Shown here in pieces: positions 23,976 to 38,279 of a stretch of DNA of 64,000 nt. The stretch's first letter is position 1. The number at the start of each line of letters is the position of its first letter. The stretch spans positions 34,752,063 to 34,816,062 of the forward strand of contig OY970832.1 in NCBI GenBank assembly GCA_963853835.1, given 5' to 3'. Below the pieces are notes generated by a model, which had not been told where the DNA came from, ran no database searches, and saw only the letters and a list, made by a program, of their open reading frames with translations. Both the position numbers and the translations under genes were made by a program. Origin of the DNA: Calendula officinalis (taxonomy: Eukaryota; Streptophyta; Magnoliopsida; Asterales; Asteraceae).

Positions 23976-24824
23976 AACCAGCTATTTTGGTTACTCATGG
24001 GCGTGAAACGGACACCCGAGCTGAAAGTTATGAATGTTTTAGTATATCACCTTTTGTCACGCAATCTTGGATATTGAAGAGTTCGGCCCGAAGAGGGATG
24101 TTCGGGCCGAAGTGGTGTTCGGGCCGAAGTGGTGTTCGGGCCGAAGTTCGGTGTTCGGGCCGAGGATGATGTTCGGGCCGAGGTTGAAGTTCGGGCCGAG
24201 GTCGGAGTTCGGGCCGAGGTTGAAGTTCGGGCCGAGGTTGAAGTTCGGGCCGAAAATGAAGTTCGGGCCGGGGTTGAAGTTCGGGCCGAAAATGAAGTTC
24301 GGGCCGGGAACAGTGAAGAGTTCGGGCCGAACTTGTTCTTGGCAGTGACGAACGAACCAGCTATTTTGGTTACTCATGGGCGTGAAACGGACACCCGAGC
24401 TGAAAGTTATGAATGTTTTAGTATATCACCTTTTGTCACGCAATCTTGGATATTGAAGAGTTCGGCCCGAAGAGGGATGTTCGGGCCGAAGTGGTGTTCG
24501 GGCCGAAGTGGTGTTCGGGCCGAAGTTCGGTGTTCGGGCCGAGGATGATGTTCGGGCCGAGGTTGAAGTTCGGGCCGAGGTCGGAGTTCGGGCCGAGGTC
24601 GAAGTTCGGGCCGAGGTTGAAGTTCGGGCCGAAAATGAAGTTCGGGCCGGGGTTGAAGTTCGGGCCGAAAATGAAGTTCGGGCCGGGAACAGTGAAGAGT
24701 TCGGGCCGAACTTGTTCTTGGCAGTGACGAACGAACCAGCTATTTTGGTTACTCATGGGCGTGAAACGGACACCCGAGCTAAAAGTTATGAATGTTTTAG
24801 TATATCACCTTTTGTCACGCAATC
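23688..24824. repeat. Three tandem 379-bp monomers with a 36-bp internal duplication
   Basis: Monomers starting at 23688, 24067 and 24446 are spaced exactly 379 bp and nearly identical. Each has an extra AAAATGAAG plus GGGGTTGAAG pair of 18-bp subrepeats before the final 23-bp unit, turning a 343-bp monomer into 379 bp. The fourth monomer (24825) lacks the extra pair. The same 36-bp addition occurs at 25890 and 30965. Confidence 0.85.
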
Positions 24825-27800
24825 TTGGATATTGAAGAGTTCGGCCCGAAGAGGGATGTTCGGGCCGAAGTGGTGTTCGGGCCGAAGTGGTGTTCGGGCC
24901 GAAGTTCGGTGTTCGGGCCGAGGATGATGTTCGGGCCGAGGTTGAAGTTCGGGCCGAGGTCGGAGTTCGGGCCGAGGTTGAAGTTCGGGCCGAGGTTGAA
25001 GTTCGGGCCGAAAATGAAGTTCGGGCCGGGAACAGTGAAGAGTTCGGGCCGAACTTATTCTTGGCAGTGACGAACGAACAAGCTATCTTGGTCAGTCGTG
25101 GGCGTGAAACGGACACCCGAGCTGAAAGTTATGAATGTTTTAGTATAGCACCTTTTGTCACACAATCTTGGATATTGAAGAGTTCAAGCTGAAGAGGGAT
25201 GTTCGGGCCGAAGTGGTGTTCGGGCCGAAGTGGGATGTTCGGGCCGAAGTGGTGTTCGGGCCGAAGTGGTGTTCGGGCCGAAGTTCGGTGTTCGGGCCGA
25301 GGATGATGTTCGGGCCGAGGTTGAAGTTCGGGCCGAGGTCGGAGTTCGGGCCGAGGTTGAAGATCGGGCCGAGGTTCAAGTTCGTGCCGAAAATGAAGTT
25401 CGGGCCGGGAACAGTGAAGAGTTCGGGCCGAACTTGTTATTGGCAGTGACGAACGAACCTGCTATTTTGGTTACTCGTGGGCGTGAAACGGACACCCGAG
25501 CTGAAAGTTATGAATGCTTTAGTATATCACCTTTTGTCACACAATCTTGGATATTGAAGAGTTCGGGCCGAAGAGGGATGTTCGGGCCGAAGTGGTGTTC
25601 GGGCCGAAGTGGTGTTCGGGCCGAAGTTCGGTGTTCGGGCCGAGGATGATGTTCGGGCCGAGGTTGAAGTTCGGGCCGAGGTCGGAGTTCGGGCCGAGGT
25701 TGAAGTTCGGGCCGAGGTTGAAGTTCGGGCCGAAAATGAAGTTCGGGCCGGGAACAGTGAAGAGTTCGGGCCGAACTTGTTCTTGGCAGTGACGAACGAA
25801 CCAGCTATTTTGGTCACTCATGGGCGTGAAACGGACACCCGAGCTGAAAGTTATGAATGTCTTAGTATATCACCTTTTGTCACGCAATCTTGGATATTGA
25901 AGAGTTCGGCCCGAAGAGGGATGTTCGGGCCGAAGTGGTGTTCGGGCCGAAGTTCGGTGTTCGGGCCGAGGATGATGTTCGGGCCGAGGTTGAAGTTCGG
26001 GCCGAGGTCGGAGTTCGGGCCGAGGTCGAAGTTCGGGCCGAGGTTGAAGTTCGGGCCGAAAATGAAGTTCGGGCCGGGGTTGAAGTTCGGGCCGAAAATG
26101 AAGTTCGGGCCGGGAACAGTGAAGAGTTCGGGCCGAACTTGTTCTTGGCAGTGACGAACGAACCAGCTATTTTGGTTACTCATGGGCGTGAAACGGACAC
26201 CCGAGCTGAAAGTTATGAATGTTTTAGTATATCACCTTTTGTCACGCAATCTTGGATATTGAAGAGTTCGGCCCGAAGGGGGATGTTCGGGCCGAATTGG
26301 TGTTCGGGCCGAAGTGGTGTTCGGGCCGAAGTTCGGTGTTCGGGCCGAGGATGATGTTCGGGCCGAGGATGAAGTTCGGGCAGAGGTCGGAGTTCGGGCC
26401 GACGTTGAAGTTCGGGCCGAGGTTGAAGTTCGGGCCGAAAATGAAGTTCGGGCCGGGAACAGTGAAGAGTTCGGGCCGAACTTATTCTTGGCAGTGACGA
26501 ACGAACCAGCTATCTTGGTCACTCGTGGGCGTGAAACGGACACCCGAGCTGAAAGTTATGAATGTTTTAGTATAGCACCTTTTGTCACACAATCTTGGAT
26601 ATTGAAGAGTTCAAGCTGAAGAGGGATGTTCGGGCCGAAGTGGTGTTCGGGCCGAAGTGGGATGTTCGGGCCGAAGTGGGATGTTCGGGCCGAAGTGGTG
26701 TTCGGGCCGAAGTGGTGTTCGGGCCGAAGTTCAGTGTTCGGGCCGAGGATGATGTTCGGGCCGAGGTTGAAGTTCGGGCCGAGGTCGGAGTTCGGGCCGA
26801 GGTTGAAGATCGGGCCGAGGTTGAAGTTCGTGCCGAAAATGAAGTTCGGGCCGGGAACAGTGAAGAGTTCGGGCCGAACTTGTTCTTGGCAGTGACGAAC
26901 GAACCAGCTATTTTGGTCACTCGTGGGCGTGAAACGGACACCCGAGCTGAAAGTTATGAATGTTTTAGTATAGCACATTTTGTCACACAATCTTGGATAT
27001 TGAAGAGTTCGGGCCGAAGAGGGATGTTCGGGCCGAAGTGGTGTTCGGGCCGAAGTGGGATGTTCGGGCCGAAGTGGTGTTCGGGCCGAAGTGGTGTTCG
27101 GGCCGAGGATGATGTTCGGGCCGAGGTTGATGTTCGGACCGAGGTCGGAATTCGGGTCGAGGTTAAAGTTCGGGCCGAGGTTGAAGTTCGGGCCGAAAAT
27201 GAAGTTCGGGCCGGGAACAGTGAAGAGTTCGGGCCGAACTTGTTCTTGGCAGTGACGAACGAACCAGCTATTTTGGTTACTCGTGGGCGTGAAACGGACA
27301 CCTGAGCTGAAAGTTATGAATGTTTTAGTATATCACCTTTTGTCACGCAATCTTGGATATTGAAGAGTTCGGCCCGAAGAGGGATGTTCGGGCCGAAGTG
27401 GTGTTCGGGCCGAAGTGGGATGTTCGGGCCGAAGTGGTGTTCGGGCCGAAGTGTTGTTCGGGCCGAAGTTCGGTGTTCGGGCGGAGGATGATGTTCGGGC
27501 CGAGGTTGAAGTTCGGGCCGAGGTCGGAGTTCGGGCCGAGGTTGAAGTTCGGGCCGAAAATGAAGTTCGGGCCGGGGACAGTGAAGAGTTCGGGCAGAAC
27601 TTATTCTTGGCAGTGACGAACGAACCAGCTATTTTGGTCACTCGTGGGCGTGAAACGGACACCCGAGCTGAAAGTTATGAATGTTTTAGTATAGCACCTT
27701 TTGTCACACAATCTTAGATATTGAAGAGTTCAAGCTGAAGAGGGATGTTCGGGCCGAAGTGGTGTTTGGGCCGAAGTGGGATGTTCAGGCCGAAGTGGTG

Positions 27801-29199
27801 TTCGGGTCGAAGTGGTGTTCGGGCCGAAGTTCGGTGTTCGGGCCGAGGATGATGTCCGGGCCGAGGTTGAAGTTCGGGCCGAGGTCGGAGTTCGGGCCGA
27901 GGTTGAAGATCGGGCCGAGGTAGAAGTTCGTGCCGAAAATGAAGTTCGGGCCGGGAACAGTGAAGAGTTCGGGCCGAACTTGTTCTTGGCAGTGACGAAC
28001 GAACCCTGCTATTTAGGTTACTCGTGGCCGTGAAACGGACACCCGAGCTGAAAGTTATGAATGTTTTAATATATCACCTTTTGTCACACAATCTTGGATA
28101 TTGAAGAGTTCGGGCCGAAGAGGGATGTTCGGGCCGAAGTGGTGTTCGAGCCGAAGTTCGGTGTTCGGGCCGAGGATGATGTTCGGGCCGAGGTTGAAGT
28201 TCGGGCCGAGGTCGGAGTTCGGGCCGAGGTTGAAGTTCGGGACGAGGTTGAAGTTCGGGCCGAAAATGAAGTTCGGGCCGGGAACAGTGAAGAGTTCGGG
28301 CCGAACTTGTTCTTGGCAGTGACGAACGAACCAGCTATTTTGGTCACTCGTGGGCGTGAAACGGACACCCGAGCTGAAAGTTATGAATGTTTTAGTATAG
28401 CACATTTTGTCACACAATCTTGGATATTGAAGTGTTCGGGCCGAAGAGGGATGTTCGGGCCGAAGTGGTGTTCGGGCCGAAGTGGGATGTTCGGGCCGAA
28501 GTGGTGTTCGGGCCGAAGTGGTGTTCGGGCCGAAGTTCGGTGTTCGGGCCGAGGATGATGTTCGGGCCGAGGTTGATGTTCGGCCGAGGTCGGAGTTCGG
28601 GCCGAGGTTGAAGTTCGGGCCGAAAATGAAGTTCGAGCCGGGAACAGTGAAGAGTTCGGGCCGAACTTGTTCTTGGCAGTGACGAACGAACCAGCTATTT
28701 TGGTTACTCGTGGGCGTGAAACGGACACCCGAGCTGAAAGTTATGAATGTTTTAGTATATCACCTTTTGTCACGCAATCTTGGATATTGAAGAGTTCGGC
28801 CCGAAGAGGGATGTTCGGGCCGAAGTGGTGTTCGGGCCGAAGTGGGATGTTCGTGCCGAAGTGGTGTTCGAGCCGAAGTGGTGTTCGGGCCGAAGTTCGG
28901 TGTTCGGGCGGAGGATGATGTTCGGGCCGAGGTTGAAGTTCGGGCCGAGGTTGAAGTTCGGGCCGAAAATGAAGTTCGGGCCGGGAACAGTGAAGAGTTC
29001 GGGCCGAACTTATTCTTGGCAGTGACGAACGAACCAGCTATTTTGGTCACTCGTGGGCGTGAAACGGACACCCGAGCTGAAAGTTATGAATGTTTTAGTA
29101 TAGCACCTTTTGTCACACAATCTTGGATATTGAAGAGTTCAAGCTGAAGAGGGATGTTCGGGCCGAAGTGGTGTTCGGGCCGAAGTGGGATGTTCGGGC

Positions 29200-31252
29200 C
29201 GAAGTGGTGTTCGGGCCGAAGTGGTGTTCGGGCCGAAGTTCGGTGTTCGGGCCGAGGATGATGTTCGGGCCGAGGTTGAAGTTCGGGCCGAGGTCGGAGT
29301 TCGGGCCGAGGTTGAAGATCGGGCCGAGGTTGAAGTTAGTGCTGAAAATGAAGTTCGGGCCGGGAACAGTAAAGAGTTCGGGCCGAACTTGTTCTTGGCA
29401 GTGACGAACGAACCTGCTATTTTGGTTACTCGTGGGCGTGAAACGGACACTCGAGCTGAAAGTTATGAATGTTTTAGTATATCAGCTTTTTTCACACAAT
29501 CTTGGATATTGAAGAGTTCGGGCCGAAGAGGGATGTTCGGGCCGAAGTGGTGTTCGGGCCGAAGTGGGATGTTCGGGCCGAAGTGGTGTTCGGGCCGAAG
29601 TGGTGTTCGGGCCGAAGTTCGGTGTTCGGGCCGAGGATGATGTTCGGGCCGAGGTTGAAGTTCGGGCCTAGGTCGGAGTTCGGGCCGAGGTTAAAGTTCG
29701 GTCCGAGGTTGAAGTTCGGGCCGAAAATGAAGTTCGGGCCGGGAACAGTGAAGAGTTCGGGCCGAACTTATTCTTGGAAGTGACGAACGAACCAGCTATT
29801 TTGGTCACTCGTGGGCGTGAAACGGACACCCGAGCTGAAAGTTATGAATGTTTTAGTATAGCACCTTTTGTCACACAATCTTGGATATTGAAGAGTTGGG
29901 GCTGAAGAGGGATGTTCGGGCCGAAGTGGTGTTCGGGCCAAAGTGGGATGTTCGGGCCGAAGTGGTGTTCGGGCCGAAGTTCGGTGTTCGGGCCGAGGTT
30001 GATGTTCGGGCCGAGGTTGAAGTTCGGGCCGAGGTCAGAGTTCGGGCCGAGGTTGAAGATCGGGCCGAGGTTGAAGTTCGTGCCGAAAATAAAGTTCGGG
30101 CCGGGAACAGTGAAGAGTTCGGGCCGAACTTGTTATTGGCAGTGACGAACGAACCAACTATTTTGGTTACTCGTGGGCGTGAAACGGACACCCGAGCTGA
30201 AAGTTATGAATGTTTTAGTATATCATCTTTTGTCACACAATCTTGGATATTGAAGAGTTCGGGCCGAAGAGGGATGTTCGGGCCGAAGTGGTGTTCGGGC
30301 CGAAGTAGTGTTCGGGCCGAAGTTCGGTGTTCGGGCCGAGGATGATGTTCGGGCCGAGGTTGAAGTTCGGGCGGAGGTCGGAGTTCGGGCCGAGGTTGAA
30401 GTTCGGGCCGAGGTTGAAGTTCGGGCCGAAAATGAAGTTCGGGCCGGGAACAGTGAAGAGTTCGGGCCGAACTTGTTCTTGGCAGTGACGAACGAACCAA
30501 CTATTTTGGTCACTCGTGGGCGTGAAACGGACACCCGAGCTGAAAGTTATGAATGTTTTAGTATAGCACCTTTTGTCACACAATCTTGGATATTGAAGAG
30601 TTTGGGCTGAAGAGGGATGTTCGGGCCGAAGTGGTGTTCGGGCCGAAGTGGGATGTTCGTGCCGAAGTGGTGTTCGGGCCGAAGTGGTGTTCGAGCCGAA
30701 GTTCGGTGTTCGGGCCGAGGATGATGTTCGGGCCGAGGTTGAAGTTCGGGCCGAGGTCGGAGTTCGGGCCGAGGTTAAAGTTCGGGCCGAGGTTGAAGTT
30801 CGGGCCGAAAATGAAGTTCGGGCCGGGAACAGTGAAGAGTTCGGGCCGAACTTGTTCTTGGCAGTGACGAACGAACCAACTATTTTGGTTACTCATGGGC
30901 GTGAAACGGACACCCGAGCTGAAAGTTATGAATGTTTTAGTATATCACCTTTTGTCACGCAATCTTGGATATTGAAGAGTTCGGCCCGAAGAGGGATGTT
31001 CGGGCCGAAGTGGTGTTCGGGCCGAAGTGGTGTTCGGGCCGAAGTTCGGTGTTCGGGCCGAGGATGATGTTCGGGCCGAGGTTGAAGTTCGGGCCGAGGT
31101 CGGAGTTCGGGCCGAGGTCGAAGTTCGGGCCGAGGTTGAAGTTCGGGCCGAAAATGAAGTTCGGGCCGGGGTTGAAGTTCGGGCCGAAAATGAAGTTCGG
31201 GCCGGGAACAGTGAAGAGTTCGGGCCGAACTTGTTCTTGGCAGTGACGAACG
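29200..31252. repeat. Dispersed segmental copy B (partner 21940-23975)
   Basis: It carries the same order of rare variants as 21940-23975, including the GGGGCTGAAG monomer (29881), the GAAGTAGTG subrepeat (about 30305) and the 36-bp-expanded monomer (30965). Identity ends near 31252, where the linker changes to GAACCAACTATTTTGGTCACTCG. Confidence 0.75.
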
Positions 31253-34200
31253 AACCAACTATTTTGGTCACTCGTGGGCGTGAAACGGACACCCGAGCTG
31301 AAAGTTATGAATGTTTTAGTATATCATCTTTTGTCACACAATCTTGGATATTGAAGAGTTCGGGCCGAAGAGGGATGTTCGGGCCGAAGTGGTGTTCGGG
31401 CCGAAGTAGTGTTCGGGCCGAAGTTCAGTGTTCGGGCCGAGGATGATGTTCGGGCCGAGGTTGAAGTTCGGGCGGAGGTCGGAGTTCGGGCCGAGGTTGA
31501 AGTTCGGGCCGAGGTTGAAGTTCGGGCCGAAAATGAAGTTCGGGCCGGGAACAGTGAAGAGTTCGGGCCGAACTTGTTCTTGGCAGTGACGAACGAACCA
31601 ACTATTTTGGTCACTCGTGGGCGTGAAACGGACACCCGAGCTGAAAGTTATGAATGTTTTAGTATAGCACCTTTTGTCACACAATCTTGGATATTGAAGA
31701 GTTTGGGCTGAAGAGGGATGTTCGGGCCGAAGTGGTGTTCGGGCCGAAGTAGGATGTTCGGGCCGAAGTGGTGTTCGGGCCGAAGTGGTGTTCGGGCCGA
31801 AGTTCGGTGTTCGGGCGGAGGATGATGTTCGGGCCGAGGTTGAAGTTCGGGCCGAGGTCGGAGTTTGGGCCGAGGTTAAAGTTCGGGCCGAGGTTGAAGT
31901 TCGGGCCGAAAATGAAGTTCGGGCCGGGAACAGTGAAGAATTCGGGCCGAACTTGTTCTTGGCAGTGACGAATGAACCAGCTATTTTGGTTACTCGTGGG
32001 CATGAAACGGACACCCGAGCTGAAAGTTATGAATGTTTTAGTATATCACCTTTTGTCACGCAATCTTGGATATTGAAGAGTTCGGGCCGAAGAGGGATGT
32101 TCGGGCCGAAGTGGTGTTCGGGCCGAAGTGGTGTTCGGGCCGAAGTGGTGTTCGGGCCGAAGTGGTGTTCGGGCCGAAGTGGTGTTCGGGCCGAAGTTCG
32201 GTGTTCGGGCCGAGGATGATGTTCGGGCCGAGGTTGAAGTTCGGGCCGAGGTCGGAGTTCGGGCCGAGGTTGAAGATCGGGCCGAGGTTGAAGTTCGTGC
32301 CGAAAATGAAGTTCGGGCCGGGAACAGTGAAGAGTTCGGGCCGAACTTGTTCTTGGCAGTGACGAACGAACCTGCTATTTTGGTTACTCGTGGGCGTGAA
32401 ACGGACACCCGAGCTGAAAGTTATGAATGTTTTAGTATATCACCTTTTGTCACACAATCTTGGATATTGAAGAGTTCGGGCCGAAGAGGGATGTTCGGGC
32501 CGAAGTGGTGTTCGGGCCGAAGTGGTGTTCGGGCCGAAGTTCGGTGTTCGGGCCGAGGATGATGCTCGGGCCGAGGTTGAGGTTCGGGCCGAGGTTGAAG
32601 TTCGGGCCGAAAATGAAGTTCGGGCCGGGAACAGTGAAGAGTTCGGGCCGAACTTATTCTTGGAAGTGACGAACGAACCAGCTATTTTGGGCACTCGTGG
32701 GTGTGAAACGGACACCCGAGCTGAAAGTTATGAATGTTTTAGTATAGCACCTTTTGTCACAAAATCTTGGATATTGAAGAGTTCGGGCTGAAGAGGGATG
32801 TTCGTGCCGAAGTGGTGTTCGGGCCGAAGTGGGATGTTCGGGCCGAAGTGCTGTACGGGCCGAAGTTCGGTGTTCGGGCCGAGGTTGAAGTTCGGGCCGA
32901 GGTCGGAGTTCGGGCCGAGGTTGAAGATCGAGCCGAGGTTGAAGTTCGTGCCGAAAATAAAGTTCGGGCCGGGAACAGTGAAGAGTTCGGGTCGAACTTG
33001 TTCTTGGCAGTGACGAACGAACCAGCTATTTTGGTTACTTGTGGGTGTGAAACGGACACCCGAGCTGAAAGTTATGAATGTTTTAGTATATCACCTTTTG
33101 TCACACAATCTTGGATATTGAAGAGTTCGGGCCGAAGAGGGATGTTCGGGCCGAAGTGGTGTTCGGGCCGAAGTGGTGTTCGGGCCGAAGTTCGGTGTTC
33201 GGGCCGAGGATGATGTTCGGGCCGAGGTTGAAGTTCGGGCCGAGGTCAGAGTTCGGGCCGAGGTTGAAGTTCGGGCCGAGGTTGAAGTTCGGGCCGAAAA
33301 TGAAGTTCGGGCCGGGAACAGTGAAGAGTTCGGGCCGAACTTGGTCTTGGCAGTGACGAACGAACCAGCTATTTTGGTTACTCGTGGGCGTGAAACGGAC
33401 ACCCGAGCTGAAAGTTATGAATGTTTTACTATATCACCTTTTGTCACGCAATCTTGGATATTGAAGAGTTCGGCCCGAAGAGGGATGTTCGGGCCGAAGT
33501 GGTGTTCGGGCCGAAGTGGGATGTTCGGGCCGAAGTGGTGTTCGGGCCGAAGTGGTGTTCGGGCCGAAGATCGGTGTTCGGGCCGAGGATGGTTCAGGCC
33601 GAGGTTGAAGTTCGGGCCGAGGTCGGAGTTCGGGCCGAGGTTGAAGTTCGGGCCGAGGTTGAAGTTCGGGACGAAAATGAAGTTCGGGCCGGGAACAGTG
33701 AAGAGTTCGGGCCGAACTTGTTCTTGGCAGTGACGAACGAACCAGCTATTTTGGTTACTCGTGGGCGTGAAACGGACACCCGAGCTGAAAGTTATGAATG
33801 TTTTAGTATATCACCTTTTGTCACGCAATCTTGGATATTGAAGAGTTCGGGCCGAAGAGGGATGTTCGGGCCGAAGTGGTGTTCGGGCCGAAGTTCGGTG
33901 TTCGGGCCGAGGATGATGTTCGGGCCGAGGTTGAAGTTCGGGCCGAGGTCGGAGTTCGGGCCGAGGTTGAAGTTCGGGCCGAAAATGAAGTTCGGGCCGG
34001 GAACAGTGAAGAGTTCGGGCCGAACTTATTCTTGGAAGTGACGAACGAACCAGCTATTTTGGTCACTCGTGGGCGTGAAACGGACACCCGAGCTGAAAGT
34101 TATGAATGTTTTAGTATAGCACCTTTTGTCACACAATCTTGGATATTGAAGAGTTCGGGCTGAAGAGGGATGTTCGGGCCGAAGTGGTGTTCGAGCCGAA

Positions 34201-37200
34201 GTGGGATGTTCGGGCCAAAGTGGTGTTCGGGCCGAAGTTCGGTGTTCGGGCCGAGGATGATGTTCGGGCCGGGGTTGAAGTTCGGGCCGAGGTCGGAGTT
34301 CGGGCCGAGGTTGAAGGTCGGGCCGAGGTTGAAGATCGGGCCGAGGTTGAAGATCGGGCCGAGGTTGAAGTTCGTGCCGAAAATAAAGTTCGGGCCGGGA
34401 ACAGTGAAGAGTTCGGGCCGAACTTGTTCTTGGCAGTGACGAACGAACCAGCTATTTTGGTTACTCGTGGGCGTGAAACGGACACCCGAGCTGAAAGTTA
34501 TGAATGTTTTAGTATATCACCTTTTGTCACGCAATCTTGGATATTGAAGAGTTCGGGCCGAAGAGGGATGTTCGGGCCGAAGTGGTGTTCGGGCCGAAGT
34601 GGGATGTTCGGGCCGAAGTGGTGTTCGGGCCGAAGTGGTGTTCGGGCCGAAATTCAGTGTTCGGGCCGAGGATGATGTTCGGGCCGAGGTTGAAGTTCGG
34701 GCCGAGGTCGGAGTTCGGGCCGAGGTTGAAGATCGGGCCGAGGTTGAAGTTCGTGCCGAAAATGAAGTTCGGGCAGGGAACTGTGAAGAGTTCGGGCCGA
34801 ACTTGTTCTTGGCAGTGACGAACGAACCTGCTATTTTGGTTACTCGTGGGCGTGAAACGGACACCCGAGCTGAAAGTTATGAATGTTTTAGTATATCACC
34901 TTTTGTCACACAATCTTGGATATTGAAGAGTTCGGGCCGAAGAGGGATGTTCGGGCCGAAGTGGTGTTCGGGCCGAAGTGGTGTTCGGGCTGAAGTTCGG
35001 TGTTCGGGCCGAGGATGATGTTCGGGCCGAGGTTGAGGTTCGGGCCGAGGTTGAAGTTCGGGCCGAAAATGAAGTTCGGGCCGGGAACAGTGAAGAGTTC
35101 GGGCCGAACTTATTCTTGGAAGTGACGAACGAACCAGCTATTTTAGGCACTCGTGGGCGTGAAACGGACACCCGAGCTGAAAGTTATGAATGTTTTAGTA
35201 TAGCACCTTTTGTCACACAATCTTGGATATTGAAGAGTTTGGGCTGAAGAGGGATGTTCGGGCCGAAGTGGGATGTTCGGGCCGAAGTGGTGTTCGGGCC
35301 GAAGTTCGGTGTTCGGGCCGAGGATGATGTTCGGGCCGAGGTTGAAGTTCGGGCCGAGGTCGGAGTTCGGGCCGAGGTTGAAGATCGGGCCGAGGTTGAA
35401 GTTCGTGCCGAAAATAAAGTTCGGGCCGGGAACAGTGAAGAGTTCGGGCCGAACTTGTTCTTGGCAGTGACGAACGAACCAGCTATTTTGGTTACTCGTG
35501 GGTGTGAAACGGACACCCGAGCTGAAAGTTATGAATGTTTTAGTATATCACCTTTTGTCACACAATCTTGGATATTGAAGAGTTCGGGCCGAAGAGGGAT
35601 GTTCGGGCCGAAGTGGTGTTCGGGCTGAAGTGGTGTTCGGGCCGAAGTTCGGTGTTCGGGCCGAGGATGATGTTCGGGCCGAGGTTGAAGTTCGGGCCAA
35701 GGTCGGAGTTCGGGCCGAGGTTGAAGTTCGGGCCGAGGTTGAAGTTCGGGCCGAAAATGAAGTTCGGGCCGGGAACAGTGAAGAGTTCGGGCCGAACTTG
35801 TTCTTGGCAGTGACGAACGAACCAGCTATTTTGGTTACTCGTGGGCGTGAAACGGACACCCGAGCTGAAAGTTATGAATGTTTTACTATATCACCTTTTG
35901 TCACGCAATCTTGGATATTGAAGAGTTCGGCCCGAAGAGGGATGTTCGGGCCGAAGTGGTGTTCGGGCCGAAGTGGGATGTTCGGGCCGAAGTGGTGTTC
36001 GGGCCGAAGTGGTGTTCGGGCCGAAGTGGTGTTCGGGCCGAAGTTCGGTGTTCGGGCCGAGGATGGTTCGGGCCGAGGTTGAAGTTCGAGCCGAGGTCGG
36101 AGTTCGGGCCGAGGTTGAAGTTCGGGCCGAGGTTGAAGTTCGGGCCGAAAATGAAGTTCGGGCCGGGAACAGTGAAGAGTTCGGGCCGAACTTGTTCTTG
36201 GCAGTGACGAACGAACCAGCTATTTTGGTTACTCGTTTACGTGAAACGGACACCCGAGCTGAAAGTTATGAATGTTTTAGTATATCACCTTTTGTCACGC
36301 AATCTTGGATATTGAAGAGTTCGGGCCGAAGAGGGATGTTCGGGCCGAAGTGGTGTTCGGGCCGAAGTGGGATGTTCGGGCCGAAGTGGTGTTCGGGCCG
36401 AAGTTCGGTGTTCGGGCCGAGGATGATGTTCGGGCCGAGGTTGAAGTTCGGGCCGAGGTCGGAGTTCGGGCCGAGGTTGAAGTTCGGGCCGAGGTTGAAG
36501 TTCGGGCCGAAAATGAAGTTCGGGCCGGGAACAGTGAAGAGTTCGGGCCGAACTTATTCTTGGAAGTGACGAACGAACCAGCTATTTTGGTCACTCGTGG
36601 GCGTGAAACGGACACCCGAGCTGAAAGTTATGAATGTTTTAGTATAGCACCTTTTGTCACACAATCTTGGATATTGAAGAGTTCGGGCTGAAGAGGGATG
36701 TTCGGGCCGAAGTGGTGTTCGGGCCGAAGTGGGATGTTCGGGCCGAAGTGGTGTTCGGGCCGAAGTTCGGTGTTCGGGCCGAGGATGATGTTCGGGCCGA
36801 GGTTGAAGTTCGGGCCGAGGTCGGAGTTCGGGCCGAGGTTGAAGATCAGGCCGAGGTTGAAGTTCGTGCCGAAAATAAATTTCGAGGCGGGAACAGTGAA
36901 GAGTTCAGGCCGAACTTGTTCTTGGCAGTGACGAACGAACCAGCTATTTTGGTTACTCGTGGATGTGAAACGGACACCCGAGCTGAAAGTTATGAATGTT
37001 TTAGTATATCACCTTTTGTCACACAATCTTGGATATTGAAGAGTTCGGGCCGAAGAGGGATGTTCGGGCCGAAGTGGTGTTCGGGCCGAAGTGGTGTTCG
37101 GGCCGAAGTTCGGTGTTCGGGCCGAGGATGATGTTCGGGCCGAGGTTGAAGTTCGGGCCGAGGTCGGAGTTCGGGCCGAGGTTGAAGTTCGGGCCGAGGT

Positions 37201-38279
37201 TGAAGTTCGGGCCGAAAATGAAGTTCGGACCGGGAACAGTGAAGAGTTCGGGCCGAACTTGTTCTTGGCAGTGACGAACGAACCAGCTATTTTGGTCACT
37301 CGTGGGCGTGAAACGGACACCCGAGCTGAAAGTTATGAATGTTTTAGTATAGCATCTTTTGTCACACAATCTTGGATATTGAAGAGTTCGGGCCGAAGAG
37401 GGATGTTCGGGCCGAAGTGGTGTTCAGGCCGAAGTGGGATGTTCGGGCCGAAGTGGTGTTCGTGCCGAAGTGGTGTTCGGGCCGAAGTTCGGTGTTCGGG
37501 CCGAGGATGATGTTCGGGCCGAGGTTGAAGTTCGGGCCGAGGTCGGAGTTCGGGCCGAGGTTAAAGTTCGGGCCGAGGTTGAAGTTCGGGCCGAAAATGA
37601 AGTTCGGGCCGGGAACAGTGAAGAATTCGGGCCGAACTTGTTCTTGGCAGTGACGAATGAACCAGCTATTTTGGTTACTCGTGGGCGTGAAACGGACACC
37701 CGAGCTGAAAGTTATGAATGTTTTAGTATATCACCTTTTGTCACGCAATCTTGGATATTGAAGAGTTCGGGCCGAAGAGGGATGTTCGGGCCGAAGTGGT
37801 GTTCGGGCCGAAGTGGGATGTTCGGGCCGAAGTGGTGTTCGGGCCGAAGTGGTGTTCGGGCCGAAATTCGGTGTTCGGGCCGAGGATGATGTTCGGGCCG
37901 AGGTTGAAGTTCGGGCCGAGGTCGAAGTTCGGGCCGAGGTTGAAGATCGGGCCGAGGTTGAAGTTCGTGCCGAAAATGAAGTTCGGGCCGGGAACAGTGA
38001 AGAGTTCGGGCCGAACTTGTTCTTGGCAGTGACGAACGAACCAACTATTTTGGTTACTCGTGGGCGTGAAACGGTCACCCGAGCTGAAAGTTATGAATGT
38101 TTTAGTATATCACCTTTTGTCACGCAATCTTGGATATTGAAGAGTTCAGGCTGAAGAGGGATGTTCGGGCCGAAGTGGGATGTTCGGGCCGAAGTGGTGT
38201 TCGGGCCGAAGTGGTGTTCGGGCCGAAGTTCGGTGTTCGGGCCGAGGATGATGTTCGGGCCGAGGTTGAAGTTCGGGGC

